Shown here piece after piece: positions 11,194-22,305 of a stretch of 64,000 nucleotides of DNA. Where the stretch lies: assembly GCA_002803225.1 (NCBI GenBank), contig NXFV01001539.1:1-64000 (forward strand). The letters are read 5' to 3'. Source of the DNA: Gamarada debralockiae. Lineage: Eukaryota; Ascomycota; Leotiomycetes; Helotiales; Hyphodiscaceae. A model generated the notes under the pieces. It saw only the letters and a program-made list of their open reading frames with translations. It was not told the origin of the DNA and searched no databases. Both the position numbers and the translations under genes were made by a program. Numbering within the stretch: the first letter of the stretch is position 1; each line of letters begins with the position of its first letter.

Positions 11194-12973
11194 CTACGCC
11201 AACAGTGCCTTCAAAGTCTTTGCTAAAGTCATGAAGTTTTGTTCTCCCTTGTGGATATCCTTGGGCTTCTTTTGCACCCCCATCATTTTGAAGACGGCCG
11301 TCTGAGCCGCCCGAACACTATATTCCATAGTAAACACGGCATCCTGGGGAATCTCCACAAACTGACCCAACAGTGCCAAATTAGCGCTCGCCTCAGGAAT
11401 AACTTGTGGGCGATCTTCGCAAGTCCTCGTCAGCAGCGGACTCGTAATATACGGCATCATATGAGGAATAACGATCGTATCTGCCAGGGTGGGATCTTCA
11501 GGAAAATTGAGAAGTCCTAAGAGCTCTGTGAAGATCTCTTGGCCTGTGCACTCGACCATTGGCTTCTGGATGATGTTGCCTGATTTCTCTGGGAAAAGCG
11601 CGTAACCCCAAAACACGTCGACATCATCAGGTTGATTAAGGAAATACGGCTGGTGGGGGATGATGATACTCATAAACCAGTTGCTATCCTTGAGAGTGGT
11701 CAATCCACCTGTACCAGGGGTGTTGGAACTCCATTTCTCAAATAACCTCAAGAATTCGGGATTCCGAAGAGTTACTGTGAACCACAACGAACTAGATTCC
11801 TCCATGCGAGAATAAAAATTCTTAGGGTTGCCGAGTTGAGACGCTTGAGGAGTATTAAAAAGGGACGAAAAGAAGAGGGATGACCAGAGGCCCCATGCAC
11901 TGTCTGGTGATCTAACAGCATCATGTACGGATGGAAGTGGTGCACATGGAGAGTAATTACTGCCAGCCGAGGTGCAAGTTATCGTCGGGTCAAGATTCAG
12001 AAAAACAATGTCAGGACTTTCCACTTGTATTAATCCATCGATAAAGTTCTTTCTGAAATGGATTTCCTCAACTTCTATGTCGGAATTTTTGGCGAAAGAA
12101 AGTCTGAAGACTTCGGTATCTGCATAGGATTAGTCGGGAAAATTGGAGGCTTTGAAGGTCATGTAAAGCATACCAGATTTGAAATCGACACCTTGAGCCT
12201 TCAAATAAGTCTGAACGGGCAAGATGATAGACTCGTAATGATTGTATGGTGTGTGGTGTAAGCCTTCAAGTGTATTTATCCTCGGTAAACCGAGAATGAA
12301 TCTATGAAGATACCGCCGAAATTCCATTGCGCTATGCCAGGGCTGGAATAAAAACCTTTAAGATGTTGTCAGCATGATAACTTTGATTCTATGAGCTACC
12401 TACTTACATCGTGGCCCACATTAACCAGAAATTTGTCCTGAAAAACGCTTCCTCAAAGCAGTCTGTGACTTTGAGAGCATTCAATTTCTTCTCTGGTTCC
12501 ATGAATATACTGATGAGGTCTAGCTTGTCTCTTTCCCTCAGTCCCAGATCCTTAGCGTCCACAATTTGCGGTTGGCTCGCACCACTTGCAACGAGTCTAG
12601 AATTGGCGTAAGTTTTATGCGAAGGCAGAGCGTTAAACTCGTCTATCTCCTGCTTTACACTCATGGCAGGATTCGTCAACGATGGTACGATGGAAAGTAG
12701 ATCATATAAACACACGCAGCTGGAATTCAGCATCTGCTGAGCCCACAAGATATAACCAGTCTCGGGGGTTCCGGTGGTATGCATTGACCCGCCTGGTTCC
12801 GATTCAAAGATATGTACTTGCGAAGGCGGAACACCAGCATCGTGAATAAGATGGACAGCGACTGCCAAAGATGAAATTCCACCTCCGACGAGATAAGCAT
12901 TGGTCAGTTCGGGGGGGCCCAGTGGCCGAGTTAGTGTAGTATGACCACGGGCCATGATGAGTGGCTGGATCAA
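11194..12973 (-). CDS. Oleate hydratase-like flavoprotein (MCRA family)
   Basis: Three minus-strand exons, 12973-12408, 12355-12174 and 12119-11194, give 557 residues, normal for the family. The introns are 52 and 54 nt; the second has a GACTAATC branch point and removes an apparent in-frame stop. The N-terminus has the FAD dinucleotide motif LVGGGISSLAVAVHLI, then NFWLMWATMFLFQPWHSAME and EFRRYLHRF..LPRINTLEGL, all diagnostic of the 67-kDa myosin-cross-reactive-antigen/oleate hydratase family, which adds water to the 9-cis double bond of fatty acids. The usual RGGR segment before the MLN..YVCLYDLL block reads LWAQQ here, which may weaken FAD binding. The start at 12973 could instead be the Met at 12955. 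Confidence 0.87.
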
Positions 12974-13848
12974 TGGGATTAAAATGTATGTAACTTGAAT
13001 TTATGGAGGTTTTGAGCAGTCGTTGAAAGCGCGGGCTTGTTCTTGCCAAATTCGGGAAAGATATTGATGTTAATTATCTCTGGATGCGCTGGCATTTGAG
13101 GATTGAGAACTTAGCATGTGCTCCGGCTGCCATAAACCCTGGACACACTCATTTCTCACTCAAGGGGTGGTGAAATCAATTCCGCCACCAATTATCAAGA
13201 CACAACAATTAACCCAGTTATTTGGAATCCGGCCATAATCCATAGAAGCTCTCGCAATGAGATGCTACGTTATCCCTGATGAGGAGGATGCCCGTGCCTT
13301 GGGGAACACAAGCTGCGGAGGTTGTGTAATCACAGGCTACTGCTGCTTTCGTCAAACCTTCCATCATCAGGACTGCCCAGGGCACAGAATATGGTGTGAT
13401 TCCTACCTTAGTACAACGCAGCTTTGAGTCTCGGAACGTGATGTGATATCAACCCCAGTTCCAACTCAGTTTGAGTCTTAGCATGCCTAGGATTCGTCGA
13501 ACAAGGTGAAGTACCAACCTCTATCGGCCAGCACCCCCTACCAGGCCAACCAGAAAACAACGATGAGAGTGGGAGTAGTGTGCATTAGAAAATAAATTGG
13601 AAAAGATCACTTCCAGGGACCCTGCCCGCAAAAGCTTTCAATGTGCTGTCACAAGCCTTGCGCTTCCAATAAACCCAATGACCTCTCATCTATTTACTAC
13701 TGATTGCTCTATTATATAATATGCTCTTTATTCTACCCTAAATCCGCTTTCGTCTCTTGAAGTAGACATTACATCCACCAGATCATCTTCTTTCCAACCA
13801 CTCCGCAAATAGTAACAATTTCTCACTATAGTCACATTTGTTTCCACC
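12974..13848. promoter_or_regulatory. Divergent intergenic region
   Basis: About 875 bp lies between the starts of the oleate hydratase-like gene (minus) and the MARVEL-type gene (plus) and must hold both promoters. A plus-strand TATATAATA-like stretch near 13715 is a plausible core promoter element for the gene starting at 13849. Short frames here are shadows. Confidence 0.45.
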
Positions 13849-14632
13849 ATGGGTACTGGATCAAAGATCTGTTCTCTGATCCTTCGCTTTTGCGAATTGG
13901 CTTCGGCTGCCATCGTTGTCGGCATCTTAGGCAGATATCTGGCCATTTTGGCGGATGCCAACGTCGATGCAGGCTCCCGCATCATCTACAGCGAAGTCAT
14001 CGGTGGCATTAGCCTGTTCTTGTCAATTATTCTTTTTCTTCCGCTGAAGTACTCCTTCTACTGCTTCGCTATCGACTTTGCCCTCTTTGTATGCTGGATA
14101 GTTGCCTTTGCATTGCTGTGTAATGTGAGTTATCCATAATTCCAGTTGCCAACAGAGCATCTTGTCAGACCCATAAATTCTAACATAGAATTATAGCTCA
14201 CCGGGTCACACGGATGCCATGCCTATTGGTATTGGAATTCCTGGGGATACTATTGGGGCAGATATTGGTACACAGTTCCGCTCAACGCGATTACACCATC
14301 TCTTGTTGGAACAGCAGGCTGTGCACAGTGGCGAACTACTCTCGCCTTTAGTTTCATTGGGGGTTGGTGCTGGTTTCTCAGTGCGTGCCTTGTAAGTCAA
14401 GCACTTCTCTTAACTCCTAGCACAGGAAGAATCACGCCCTTACACGACACAATAGGGATTGTATGTATGCACGCAACCTCCCGAGGAGAGGTCCTCCGGC
14501 AGTGAGAAGGGCATTGTTTCAGTAACCAGCAGAATTGCACAGTTTGGACGCAAACACAAGCCTGGAGCTACGAGCGTCCTTACTAAAGGCACCACCGAAG
14601 CCACCAGTTATCCTGCTGGGAACCAAGCTTGA
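13849..14632 (+). CDS. MARVEL-type four-helix membrane protein
   Basis: Three exons, 13849-14124, 14197-14391 and 14456-14632, give 215 residues. Four hydrophobic segments are visible: around residues 8-30 (ICSLILRFCELASAAIVVGI), 45-65 (VIGGISLFLSIILFLPL), 70-92 (FYCFAIDFALFVCWIVAFAL) and 135-158 (FSFIGGWCWFLSACLGLYV). An aromatic loop lies between helices 3 and 4 (HGCHAYWYWNSWGYYWGRYW), and the tail is a hydrophilic cytosolic one. This is the layout of fungal MARVEL-domain proteins of the plasma membrane or vesicles. No enzymatic role is implied. Confidence 0.75.
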
Positions 14633-15322
14633 TGGTAGAGGAATTTTCCAACATGGTTAACAGCCATTTAGGTGATTGGCGATAGCGTCTTACGTTATTT
14701 CCGGGTTTGCAGTTAAGGAATAGGTGGGAGAGAGCTCAGCTAGTTGGTTCTGATGTTATTCTGGCTTTCGACCTCAAAAGTGGCTTGATTGTTAATAATC
14801 TGCTTGTCGGAATAATTGATTTAATTTGAGATCACGGGAATTCACCTTTCTGTTTCTGCCTGCCGGAAGCCTGCGAAACACTTGCCTCACACTGCCTAAC
14901 TATCGCGTCAGTTTGTTGTCGCATGTGGAACGGCTATAACCACATGGAGGTCAAGTAATCCCCGATTATATACTTCGAGGATTACTGAACTGAAGTTCTA
15001 TAGAACTTGTTAGATACCCTTTTGATGCCACTTACCTTATTCTAGGTTTCTAGAATCAACGAATCATAGTTGTAGCTGCACCTAAGGCTACAATACCTGG
15101 AAGTTTCTTATACATTTGGTTGTAGAATTAAATAGACTTTAATAGGCTGTAAAAGTATCTCTTTTACTGATAGCACAACCCTTTTATTATAGAGACACTA
15201 AGTTTAATATTTTCAGCAAGGGGGGTATCTGGTGCATTAGAACCACGGTACCTAATTGTAATTACAATCACAATTTGAAAAAAAAAACCCCCCAATTACA
15301 ATCCATTCCGTCCAAGACACTC
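14633..15322. other. Intergenic between convergent genes
   Basis: No gene is seen. An AT-rich stretch (15000-15260) and an A-run followed by a C-run near 15280 are the only notable features. Confidence 0.6.
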
Positions 15323-17344
15323 TCACAACAGAGTTGAAAGCACAGAAAGTACTGTAACAAGAATAGATGCTAAACAGACCCTATTGGAAAGTCCGCCTTC
15401 ATTCGCAGCACTGACCTCCAACATGGATGCCGGCTCATAGTTCATTGGCAACGTAGAATTCACTGTTCCATTCCAGCAGTACCTATTGAAACAGGCTATA
15501 CAAGCAGCAGGGACCGCTGTACCTGTCTTCCGTAAACTCCTGCTTAGGACTGCACACCCTACGCAGGTGAGCCACTCACTGTCCACAGTACCATTGCCCA
15601 TAGTAGCGATATCATAGCCATTTTGAATCATGAGGTTTCGTTCAGTGTCATTGTAGGCTGGCTTAAATGTGGAAAAGTTCGACTGAATGGCATATGGCGC
15701 ATTGGGTACGTACACAATAAGGGGAGCTTCGCCTGTGAGATTGCTTGCGTTACAGCCAAAGAAGGAAGGGCGATTGTTAAGGCCCAAGTTTATGAAGGTG
15801 TTCTGGTCAGGAATGGCGGGAAAATCTGTGCCGTTTTCGAGTGTGATGTTCAACGAGCGTCTATAGCTTGCCACAAGAGAGGTGCCATTAGGCCAGTAGG
15901 AAGCTGTATCTGCAGAGGAATCGACAGCGAAGACGACGTCCACCGCCCGGAAGGGTTGGATAAGAGGAGACAGAGGGATATTCTGCCCGTCCTCCCCGCC
16001 ATCTACAAGAGTTAACTGGGTAGATTGGGCATTCTCGTTTGTGTTGTTGTTATAGCCGAAAAAGGGGTTAGGCTTGAACAAAGCAATGTCGTTCTCGTCA
16101 GAGCCAATCCGTTCTAGAACCGATGTGATGGCATCATTCAACTCTTCAGGTATTGTCGTAGAATTGATATAGAGAAGGAATGTGTTAAAAAGGGAAGAAG
16201 AGGTGCCCATTACGAAACCGACTTGATCAAAACCACGAACGCAAGGTTGCTTTGGTGGGATGACCCCGTTGGAAAAATTTGAACCAATATAACGGAGTGG
16301 AGCAAAGCCGTACGTCGTTGGATCCCATGAACCGAGTTCGAATGGGTTAAATTCGTACACAGTCGAGTTCAATGATATAACCGTGGTTCCGGGTGCACGA
16401 CCATCAGCGACTAGAACTGGAAATGGAGTCTCGCCATTGACAAAGTTTTCGTCCTGGGCAATTGATGAAAAGGTATATGCTGGGCCACCATTCGAGGCAT
16501 TAACAAGTTGAAAGGACAAAGCACGTCCCCAATAGTCAGTGATGGTGGTCTCATATCCTGCTATTGCTTTTGAGTCGACATCATTAACCAGAACATCGTA
16601 ATAGTCGGCAGTATTTGCGATTGATAATCCACTTGATGCAGGACCCTTAAGAATTGAGTTGCTAAGTTGCCACAGTGATGAACCAGGGCTACCGTCTCGT
16701 AAAGCAGTGACGGTGCTGAAGTTGTTTACATAAATCGAGCCGACCAGCCAAGCACCGCCAGAAAGGCCAGAAATGTATGTTGCAGATTGTAGGAGGCCAC
16801 CAATTCCGCTCACATTCGTAGAATTCTCCGTTCGACTGTCTGCAGCGGCGATAAAGCCGGCACCATTTAACATCGCTCTATATCCTCCGCCCGATATCGC
16901 AATTCCAATGTTTGGCAGAGCCTTGGGGTCGTTGGCAATTCTAGAGATATATTCCGACGCGTCGAATCCAGATATATTCGCTCGACTGAGGAACGAGGTC
17001 ATTGGCGCAATTGTTTTGTTTCTTCGAAGCAAAAGCCATACAGTCTCGTTGGCGGAGAGGGTAGAAGCAGGTCGAATAACGGGACGATTCGAAGGACAGT
17101 CGACATTTCCTGGCGCATATCCCCCGGTGGGAGAATCAGGTGTACCACGCTTCATGGCAAGAACAGCAGGTGCGATTACAGCATATTCTTCAGCAGAGAC
17201 ATCCCCAGAGACAGTTATCCCAGCTTTGGGGCAAACGTTAGTAAATTATTCACCTAGAGAGTAACTTGGTGGGTGTAGAACTATACCTCCATGACAAAGG
17301 TTTAGAACCACGACTAGCGGAAGAAAGGCGCATATTCCCTTCAT
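15323..17344 (-). CDS. Secreted/GPI-anchored lysophospholipase (phospholipase B)
   Basis: Two exons, 17344-17287 and 17223-15323, give 652 residues; the 63-nt intron has an ACTAAC branch point. The first exon supplies a signal peptide (MKGICAFLPLVVVLNLCHGA), which fixes the start. The cPLA2-type catalytic core is complete: SGGGYRAM (oxyanion/Arg), GLSGGAW (nucleophile Ser) and VDGGEDGQNIPLSPL (catalytic Asp). Many N-x-S/T sites suggest glycosylation. The C-terminus ends in a hydrophobic tail (VCLASILVTVLSVLSTLL) after a Ser/Asn/Gly spacer, as in GPI-anchored fungal Plb proteins. These enzymes deacylate phospholipids and lysophospholipids at the cell surface. Confidence 0.93.
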
Positions 17345-18134
17345 ATTGAATTAATTGAAATTTCAAGATACCTTCGAGATGTTGAAGTTTGGAGAAGAGA
17401 TAAAGAGAGAAGACAATGATATTTGGGTCTGTGTGTGGGTATTCTAGTCAGAGCAAAGACGTTTGTTGCGAAGGAGTAGTACAATCCAAGCAGATCATGG
17501 TCGACCAGACGAATCAAGCCACAAATTGCCCTTAGAGATTAATTTAATCACATTTTCTGGGATTTACAGACCAATTTCGAGGCTATTAGAGCAGGATGTT
17601 GTGCGAGGACTGGCACCTTCGATTTGTCTCGGCTCAACCCTGTAGCTAAATACTGCAGCTAAATGTCTTTATTGCAAGATGGCGGCAGGTTTGGCGAGCG
17701 TGTTCCAGCCCCTGTTCACTCTGCTAAGGCGCCGCCATTTGTCGTGCATTAGGCCCGAGGGGTGCGGGGCAAGCGAAGAGTATGCCACTGTCAGGATATC
17801 CGGCCTCCATAAGCAACTTGAGCCGTCATCGAGATCGTAGATGCTTGTCCGTCCTCGCTCACCCAACCCTGTCTTGCGGGGACTGATCCGGAGATAGGAA
17901 GATAAAACGAGTTCATACGTTGTAACGGCTCGTGGACATTGTTAGTCACATGCATCCAAAACCGAACACCCGGCATCTATCCAGATTTGCGTTTGCCGTG
18001 GAAGCTGGTGCATCTTGGAAAGGGCAGCCGTCTGAGACGTCCATGAGCTATTTGGACAGCGTCAAAGCCGGCAGTATTTATTCCATCTTCAATTCTCGAA
18101 GCATTCTCGCAACACCACTTCTTACAACACAACG
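17345..18134. promoter_or_regulatory. Divergent promoter region of phospholipase B and TOK1
   Basis: About 790 bp separates the two outward-facing starts. Small frames of 60-87 codons on both strands have no motif. No specific element is claimed. Confidence 0.5.
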
Positions 18135-20395
18135 ATGAGGAATCTTGCTTTCTGCAAGAGTGCATCAAGCCCTGCCAAAGGCCGAGATAAGCAAAAGCAG
18201 AGGGGGGCTGAAGAGAGTCACCCAACACAGCGCGACCCAAGGTTCGTAAACAGGAAACCTTATCAGCATGTCCGATTCCTTTCTTAGGCAGTCGTCATTA
18301 ATAAAGTTCAATTAAATCCTTAATTTATTCGCAATCTCAGTTTACTTCGAACAAGCTATTAAGTACCTTGCTAACTATATTATTCCAGCCATTGGTGGTT
18401 TCCCTACCCTTTAATCGCGGCCACATTTGGAGCAATAGCATCGGCCTTTAGTATCTGCGCTCTCACCGTGCCTTGGAGAGTTGCGGCACCAGCACAAGAA
18501 GGGGACGAGCTTGGGAGTTATATCGACGATCCAAAATGGTAAGGCTTGAGTCTTTATTCACCGTTTAAAAGACGTTGCCAAAACGTGGCCCATTGTTCCA
18601 ATGGCTAATTTCAGTATAGGCTGACCGGTGTCAATGTGGCACAGTTGGTTATAGCACTCATATCAAATTTGTTCCTGTTTCTGAATATGGCTGGGAGAAT
18701 TAGGTTCTCTATTGCGCAGTCTATTGTAATTGCTGGATGGTATGCTCTACGTATGGTTTACGATAGATGATTAGGCTGACAAGAAATAGGTATATGTCGT
18801 CGTTTTCACTCGTCTCACTGACCATAGTAGTTCCAGGGCCCTTGAAACCTACTCCATCACTGGAGTATACTTTGACACAAGCGTATTACTATGCTGTGTT
18901 TTCTGCTGTTCTTTACTTCTTTGTAGCAACCATAATGGTTGTGACAGTATTTGGCTTCTACAAAGGTCATTATGACGAGGAATTCAAATTGACCGCCCGT
19001 CGACGGAGTTTGATGATCCAATCCAATGGCTTTCTGATCTATCTTCTGTCAGGAGCTGCTATTTATGCACATATTGAAGATTGGGAATACTTAGATGCTG
19101 TTTACTGGGCAGATTACACCCTCCTAACAGTGGGAATCGGTGACTTCGCGCCAAGGACACATGTCGGTCGAAGTCTATTATTTCCCTTTGCGACTGGCGG
19201 TATCATCATCTTTGGTTTAGTAGTCTGCACTATCCGAAGTCTAGTCGTAGATAGAGGGAAAGTGAAAATGGGCACTGCACTGGTTGAGAAGTTGCGACAA
19301 CGGCTTTTACAGGAACTGGAAAGGGGCGAGAAAGGAGGGATCTTTCATTCGGTCGGCTCTAAACCCTTTCGGAATACCTACGGAGCAGATTTTCAGTGGT
19401 CTAGGCAGGAATTTGAACTCATGCGCCAGATACAAGGTCAAGCCATCACCAAACGCCGCTGGAGGTCCCTCCTGATTTCTGCCTTTGCCTGGTTCGTGCT
19501 TTGGCTTGTCAGTGCATCTATCTTCAAAGCTACCGAAAAAGGGCAATCATGGTCATATTTCGATTCGTTATATTTTACTTTTACCTCCCTTCTCACTATT
19601 GGCTACGGCGATTTCTACCCATCATCATCCGCTGGAAAGGCATTTTTTGTCTTTTGGTCCCTTCTTGCTGTTCCCTCCCTCACAATCCTGATTTCAAACA
19701 TGGGAGATACTGTCGTGAAGAAGATTACAGCTGTATTGTTGTGGGCCGGAAATTCTACCATCTTTAGAGCGGAAGAAGGTTTCAAAACCGGCTTTAAACG
19801 AGCTGCCTATAGCGTGAGCAAAGGAAAAGTTTTCAAAGACGACACTGAAGAAATCCATTCGAGAATCCCAGATAACGCGAACCACCACGTCCAAGCATTC
19901 CAAGATTCCAATCCGAAGACCTCTGCAAGCGCTATGCAGAGCTTATGTCCCTCAGCAGAGAGAGAAGGCAGGGGAGACAGACGTGAACTCTGTACGGAAA
20001 GCAGCAGAAACGACCTCCATTACCTCTTAATGAAAGAAATTCGTACAGTAATGAAAGATGCCAACGGTTCTCCGCCTAAGCGATATACATTTGATGAGTG
20101 GATTTGGTATCTCAAGTTACTCGGTGAAGACAAGTCATGTTATAGCTCGAATAGGGAACTGCTTGGGATGACGGGCGCGGGTGAAGAGCCACTGGTTACT
20201 TGTACGGAGCTCGGCTGCGGCCACAGCAGACAAGAGAAAAGAGGGAGGATTTGGAGCTGGATTGGGGAGCACAGTCCATTGATGGCCAATAAAGGGGAAC
20301 CGGAATGGATCTTAGAGAGGCTATTTACATTGTTGGAGAAAGAATTAAAGAATGCGGAAGTGGATAAGTCAGGGCAAATGAATAGTTCATTATAG
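18135..20395 (+). CDS. TOK1: TOK1-type outwardly rectifying two-pore potassium channel
   Basis: Four exons, 18135-18241, 18389-18538, 18620-18739 and 18790-20395, give 660 residues. Three junctions split a codon after TG or AG and keep frame. The N-terminal half has four to six hydrophobic helices starting HWWFPYPLIAATFGA. Pore 1 is TLLTVGIGDFAP and pore 2 is TSLLTIGYGDFYP, both with the K+ selectivity TxGxGD. This 8-TM, two-pore arrangement is specific to fungal TOK channels, which release K+ across the plasma membrane on depolarisation. The C-terminal 250 residues are a hydrophilic cytosolic tail. Exon 1 ends at a slightly unusual GTTCGT donor, so the very N-terminus is the least certain part. 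Confidence 0.92.
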
Positions 20396-21567
20396 GGGGA
20401 GAGTGTGTGGAATGTAGGATTGAAGAGGTAAATTTCCAGAGTCTCAGCATATAACAGCTGTGTTTGCGAGGCTAACAACGTCGCTAGACTGCTGCTGCCC
20501 TTGCTACCGTGTCAGAGATGTTAAGTTGAATGCACTCTGCTTTACTCTGCCGCACGGATCACAAACACCCAAGATGGAAAACGAAGGACGGACTACAGGA
20601 ATGTGGTTGGAGTTACAGCTGGCGTGGAACAATTGTTGTGGCTTAAGGCTTAAAATGCTTTATAACTTAAAACATATAGGGCTCAGCTAGGCAGGTTGCA
20701 GCTGAGTAGACAGCTGAAAGGGGCCTAGAAGGCCGAAGGTTTCAGCTGTACAATCGGCTCCTGTAATTAATCGCCACTTTTTACTATAGTAAATCAGCAC
20801 TTTTGACTTTGTATTAAAATAACTTGATAAGAAAATTTACTAAAATTAAACACTAAAATAACATGCCGTCTACCTGTCCTATTGGCCCTACAACTCACAA
20901 CCTGCACAATGTGCCCAGCCGACCTGCCTACCTAGCCTGCGCCCTTAACCCCTAACTCCCACCTGGGACCTATTCCAGCGCAACTGAGGCTCCTTTGCTC
21001 CTCGCTAGCTTAATAGCTAGACTATTCCGGATTTGGCAAGCTTGGCCTGGCTCATTTGAAGGGGATTTTAGCTGAAGTAGGGCTGCCTCCTTGAAAACCT
21101 GGCCAGGCTGTGCTGTTTCACTAGCATATTCAACAGCCTGAGTAACTACTTCTAGGCCCCATTATAGACTAGTTGAGACGGACTCGAGTTAGATCTATTC
21201 TGGAAGGCAGGGAGCTAGAGGGGCAAGTGGGGTGTGGATGAGATTATATGATGCGTCGAAGGAAGGCATATGGGGCGCAGAAAGAAAAGTCGACAAGGAT
21301 TTGCATGATTCTCCGCGCCCCGATTGATGTCAGTTGACCAGCGTGACGCCCGACCTCTACTGAGAACCAGTCCGAGGCTACTGTATTTCCTCAGTGGCGT
21401 ATATTTATTTCACTTTGTCTCGGCTGGTGTCATATCTCTGTGCCTTTCTCTGCCCAAACAGCCCACAAGTCTTCTACCCCGCCTCTGCCTCGACTCCCCT
21501 TACCATTCGGGCGATACGGCTGTGTTTCAAAGTTGAGATTCGATATTGTAAACGGTATCAAAGGTAT
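20396..21567. other. Long non-coding stretch, possible decayed element
   Basis: No gene was recognised. Bases 20740-21240 contain many TAG/TAA-prone stretches beside GC-rich segments and may be a RIP-damaged mobile element, but no transposase motif could be identified on either strand. It separates the conserved TOK1 gene from the repeats and the broken NLR gene. Confidence 0.4.
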
Positions 21568-21735
21568 CTTGTGCCCTGCTCCGTCGATGATACAAATATG
21601 TGATTTTGCGACTTTTATTTTTGCTAGGCTTACATAGACCATATAGTTATTCAAGGGTAAAAGGCGCCCTGCTTTGTCGATGATACAGATATGAGATTTT
21701 GCTGACTTTAGTTTAGCTAGGCTTGCACAGATCAA
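21568..21735. repeat. Direct tandem duplication, period about 93 bp
   Basis: The block GCCCTGCTCCGTCGATGATA at about 21573 recurs as GCCCTGCTTTGTCGATGATA at about 21666. Both are followed by an ATATG(A/T)GATTTTGC, ACTTTA-type and GCTAGGCTT(A/G)CA run. Differences are mostly transitions. On the minus strand the units encode a repeated ..KSHICIIDKAG-like peptide, so the repeat may derive from coding sequence. Confidence 0.75.
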
Positions 21736-21996
21736 GTGAGTCACAAATACATACAAAAAGGGACGATCTTCACAGGGCCTTGAAACAAAAGAGTACCAGA
21801 TATACCAAAAACTTACCCTGTCGCCGAAAACCCAAATAACGTCCTTTTCCCTTGTATAACTGTAGAGCAAGTGAGTCATAAGTTAAGCGTAAGAAGATGA
21901 TCTTCCCAATGATGTGAACCAAAGGCATCCTGAAATATATCCAAATATTTACCTTGTCCCCGAAACTACACTAGACATCTTTTGCCCTTGTATACG
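21733..21996. repeat. Direct tandem duplication, period about 135 bp
   Basis: Two diverged copies start at 21733 and 21868, both opening CAAGTGAGTCA and closing with (C/T)TTTTCCCTTGTATAAC or TTTTGCCCTTGTATACG. Shared internal blocks are GA(C/T)GATCTTC and CTGTC(G/C)CCGAAA. It abuts the 93-bp duplication, so the two together form a 430-bp decayed tandem array just downstream of the NLR relic. Confidence 0.7.
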
Positions 21997-22008
21997 TTTA
22001 GTTTGACG

Positions 22009-22239
22009 CTACACGAGATCTGGATTTCCAAACTGGAACCTAACCCGGCTCGCGATGTTGTCTGCCTTGGCTCTCCGTTCTCGGATCTCGGCGGCCTGTT
22101 TCTGAGCACCCTGCAACTGTGAAATTCTTGCAACCTCCCTCTCTATCCGATCTTGCTCTTGAAGATCTTTATCATCCAGTTCTTTCATGACTGAAGCTTC
22201 AGCCGGCGCTTTCTTGTTACGGCTGAAGAAATTCTTCAT
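22009..22239 (-). CDS. Small charged coiled-coil protein or gene fragment, unknown
   Basis: A 76-residue open frame starts MKNFFSRNKKAPAEAS and is rich in Glu, Lys, Arg and Gln. The central part (ELDDKDLQEQDRIEREVARI and on) is predicted by eye to be helical or coiled-coil. It has an ATG start and a stop inside the window, and codon quality looks better than its surroundings. It lies at the 3' side of the NLR pseudogene and could be its last exon rather than an independent gene. No family was recognised. Confidence 0.35.
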   Translation of the reverse strand: MKNFFSRNKKAPAEASVMKELDDKDLQEQDRIEREVARISQLQGAQKQAAEIRERRAKADNIASRVRFQFGNPDLV

Positions 22240-22305
22240 TTTGGTAGTACTGTGATGAATGATTTTTTCCCCAATACCATAAAATAGTCTGCGATTTCCA
22301 CAGCC

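Noticed and set aside
12130..12327. Apparent in-frame stop and separate ORF inside the oleate hydratase-like gene
   Set aside because: A 54-nt intron with GTATGC donor, GACTAATC branch and CAG acceptor removes the stop and restores the family sequence, so it is not a pseudogene.
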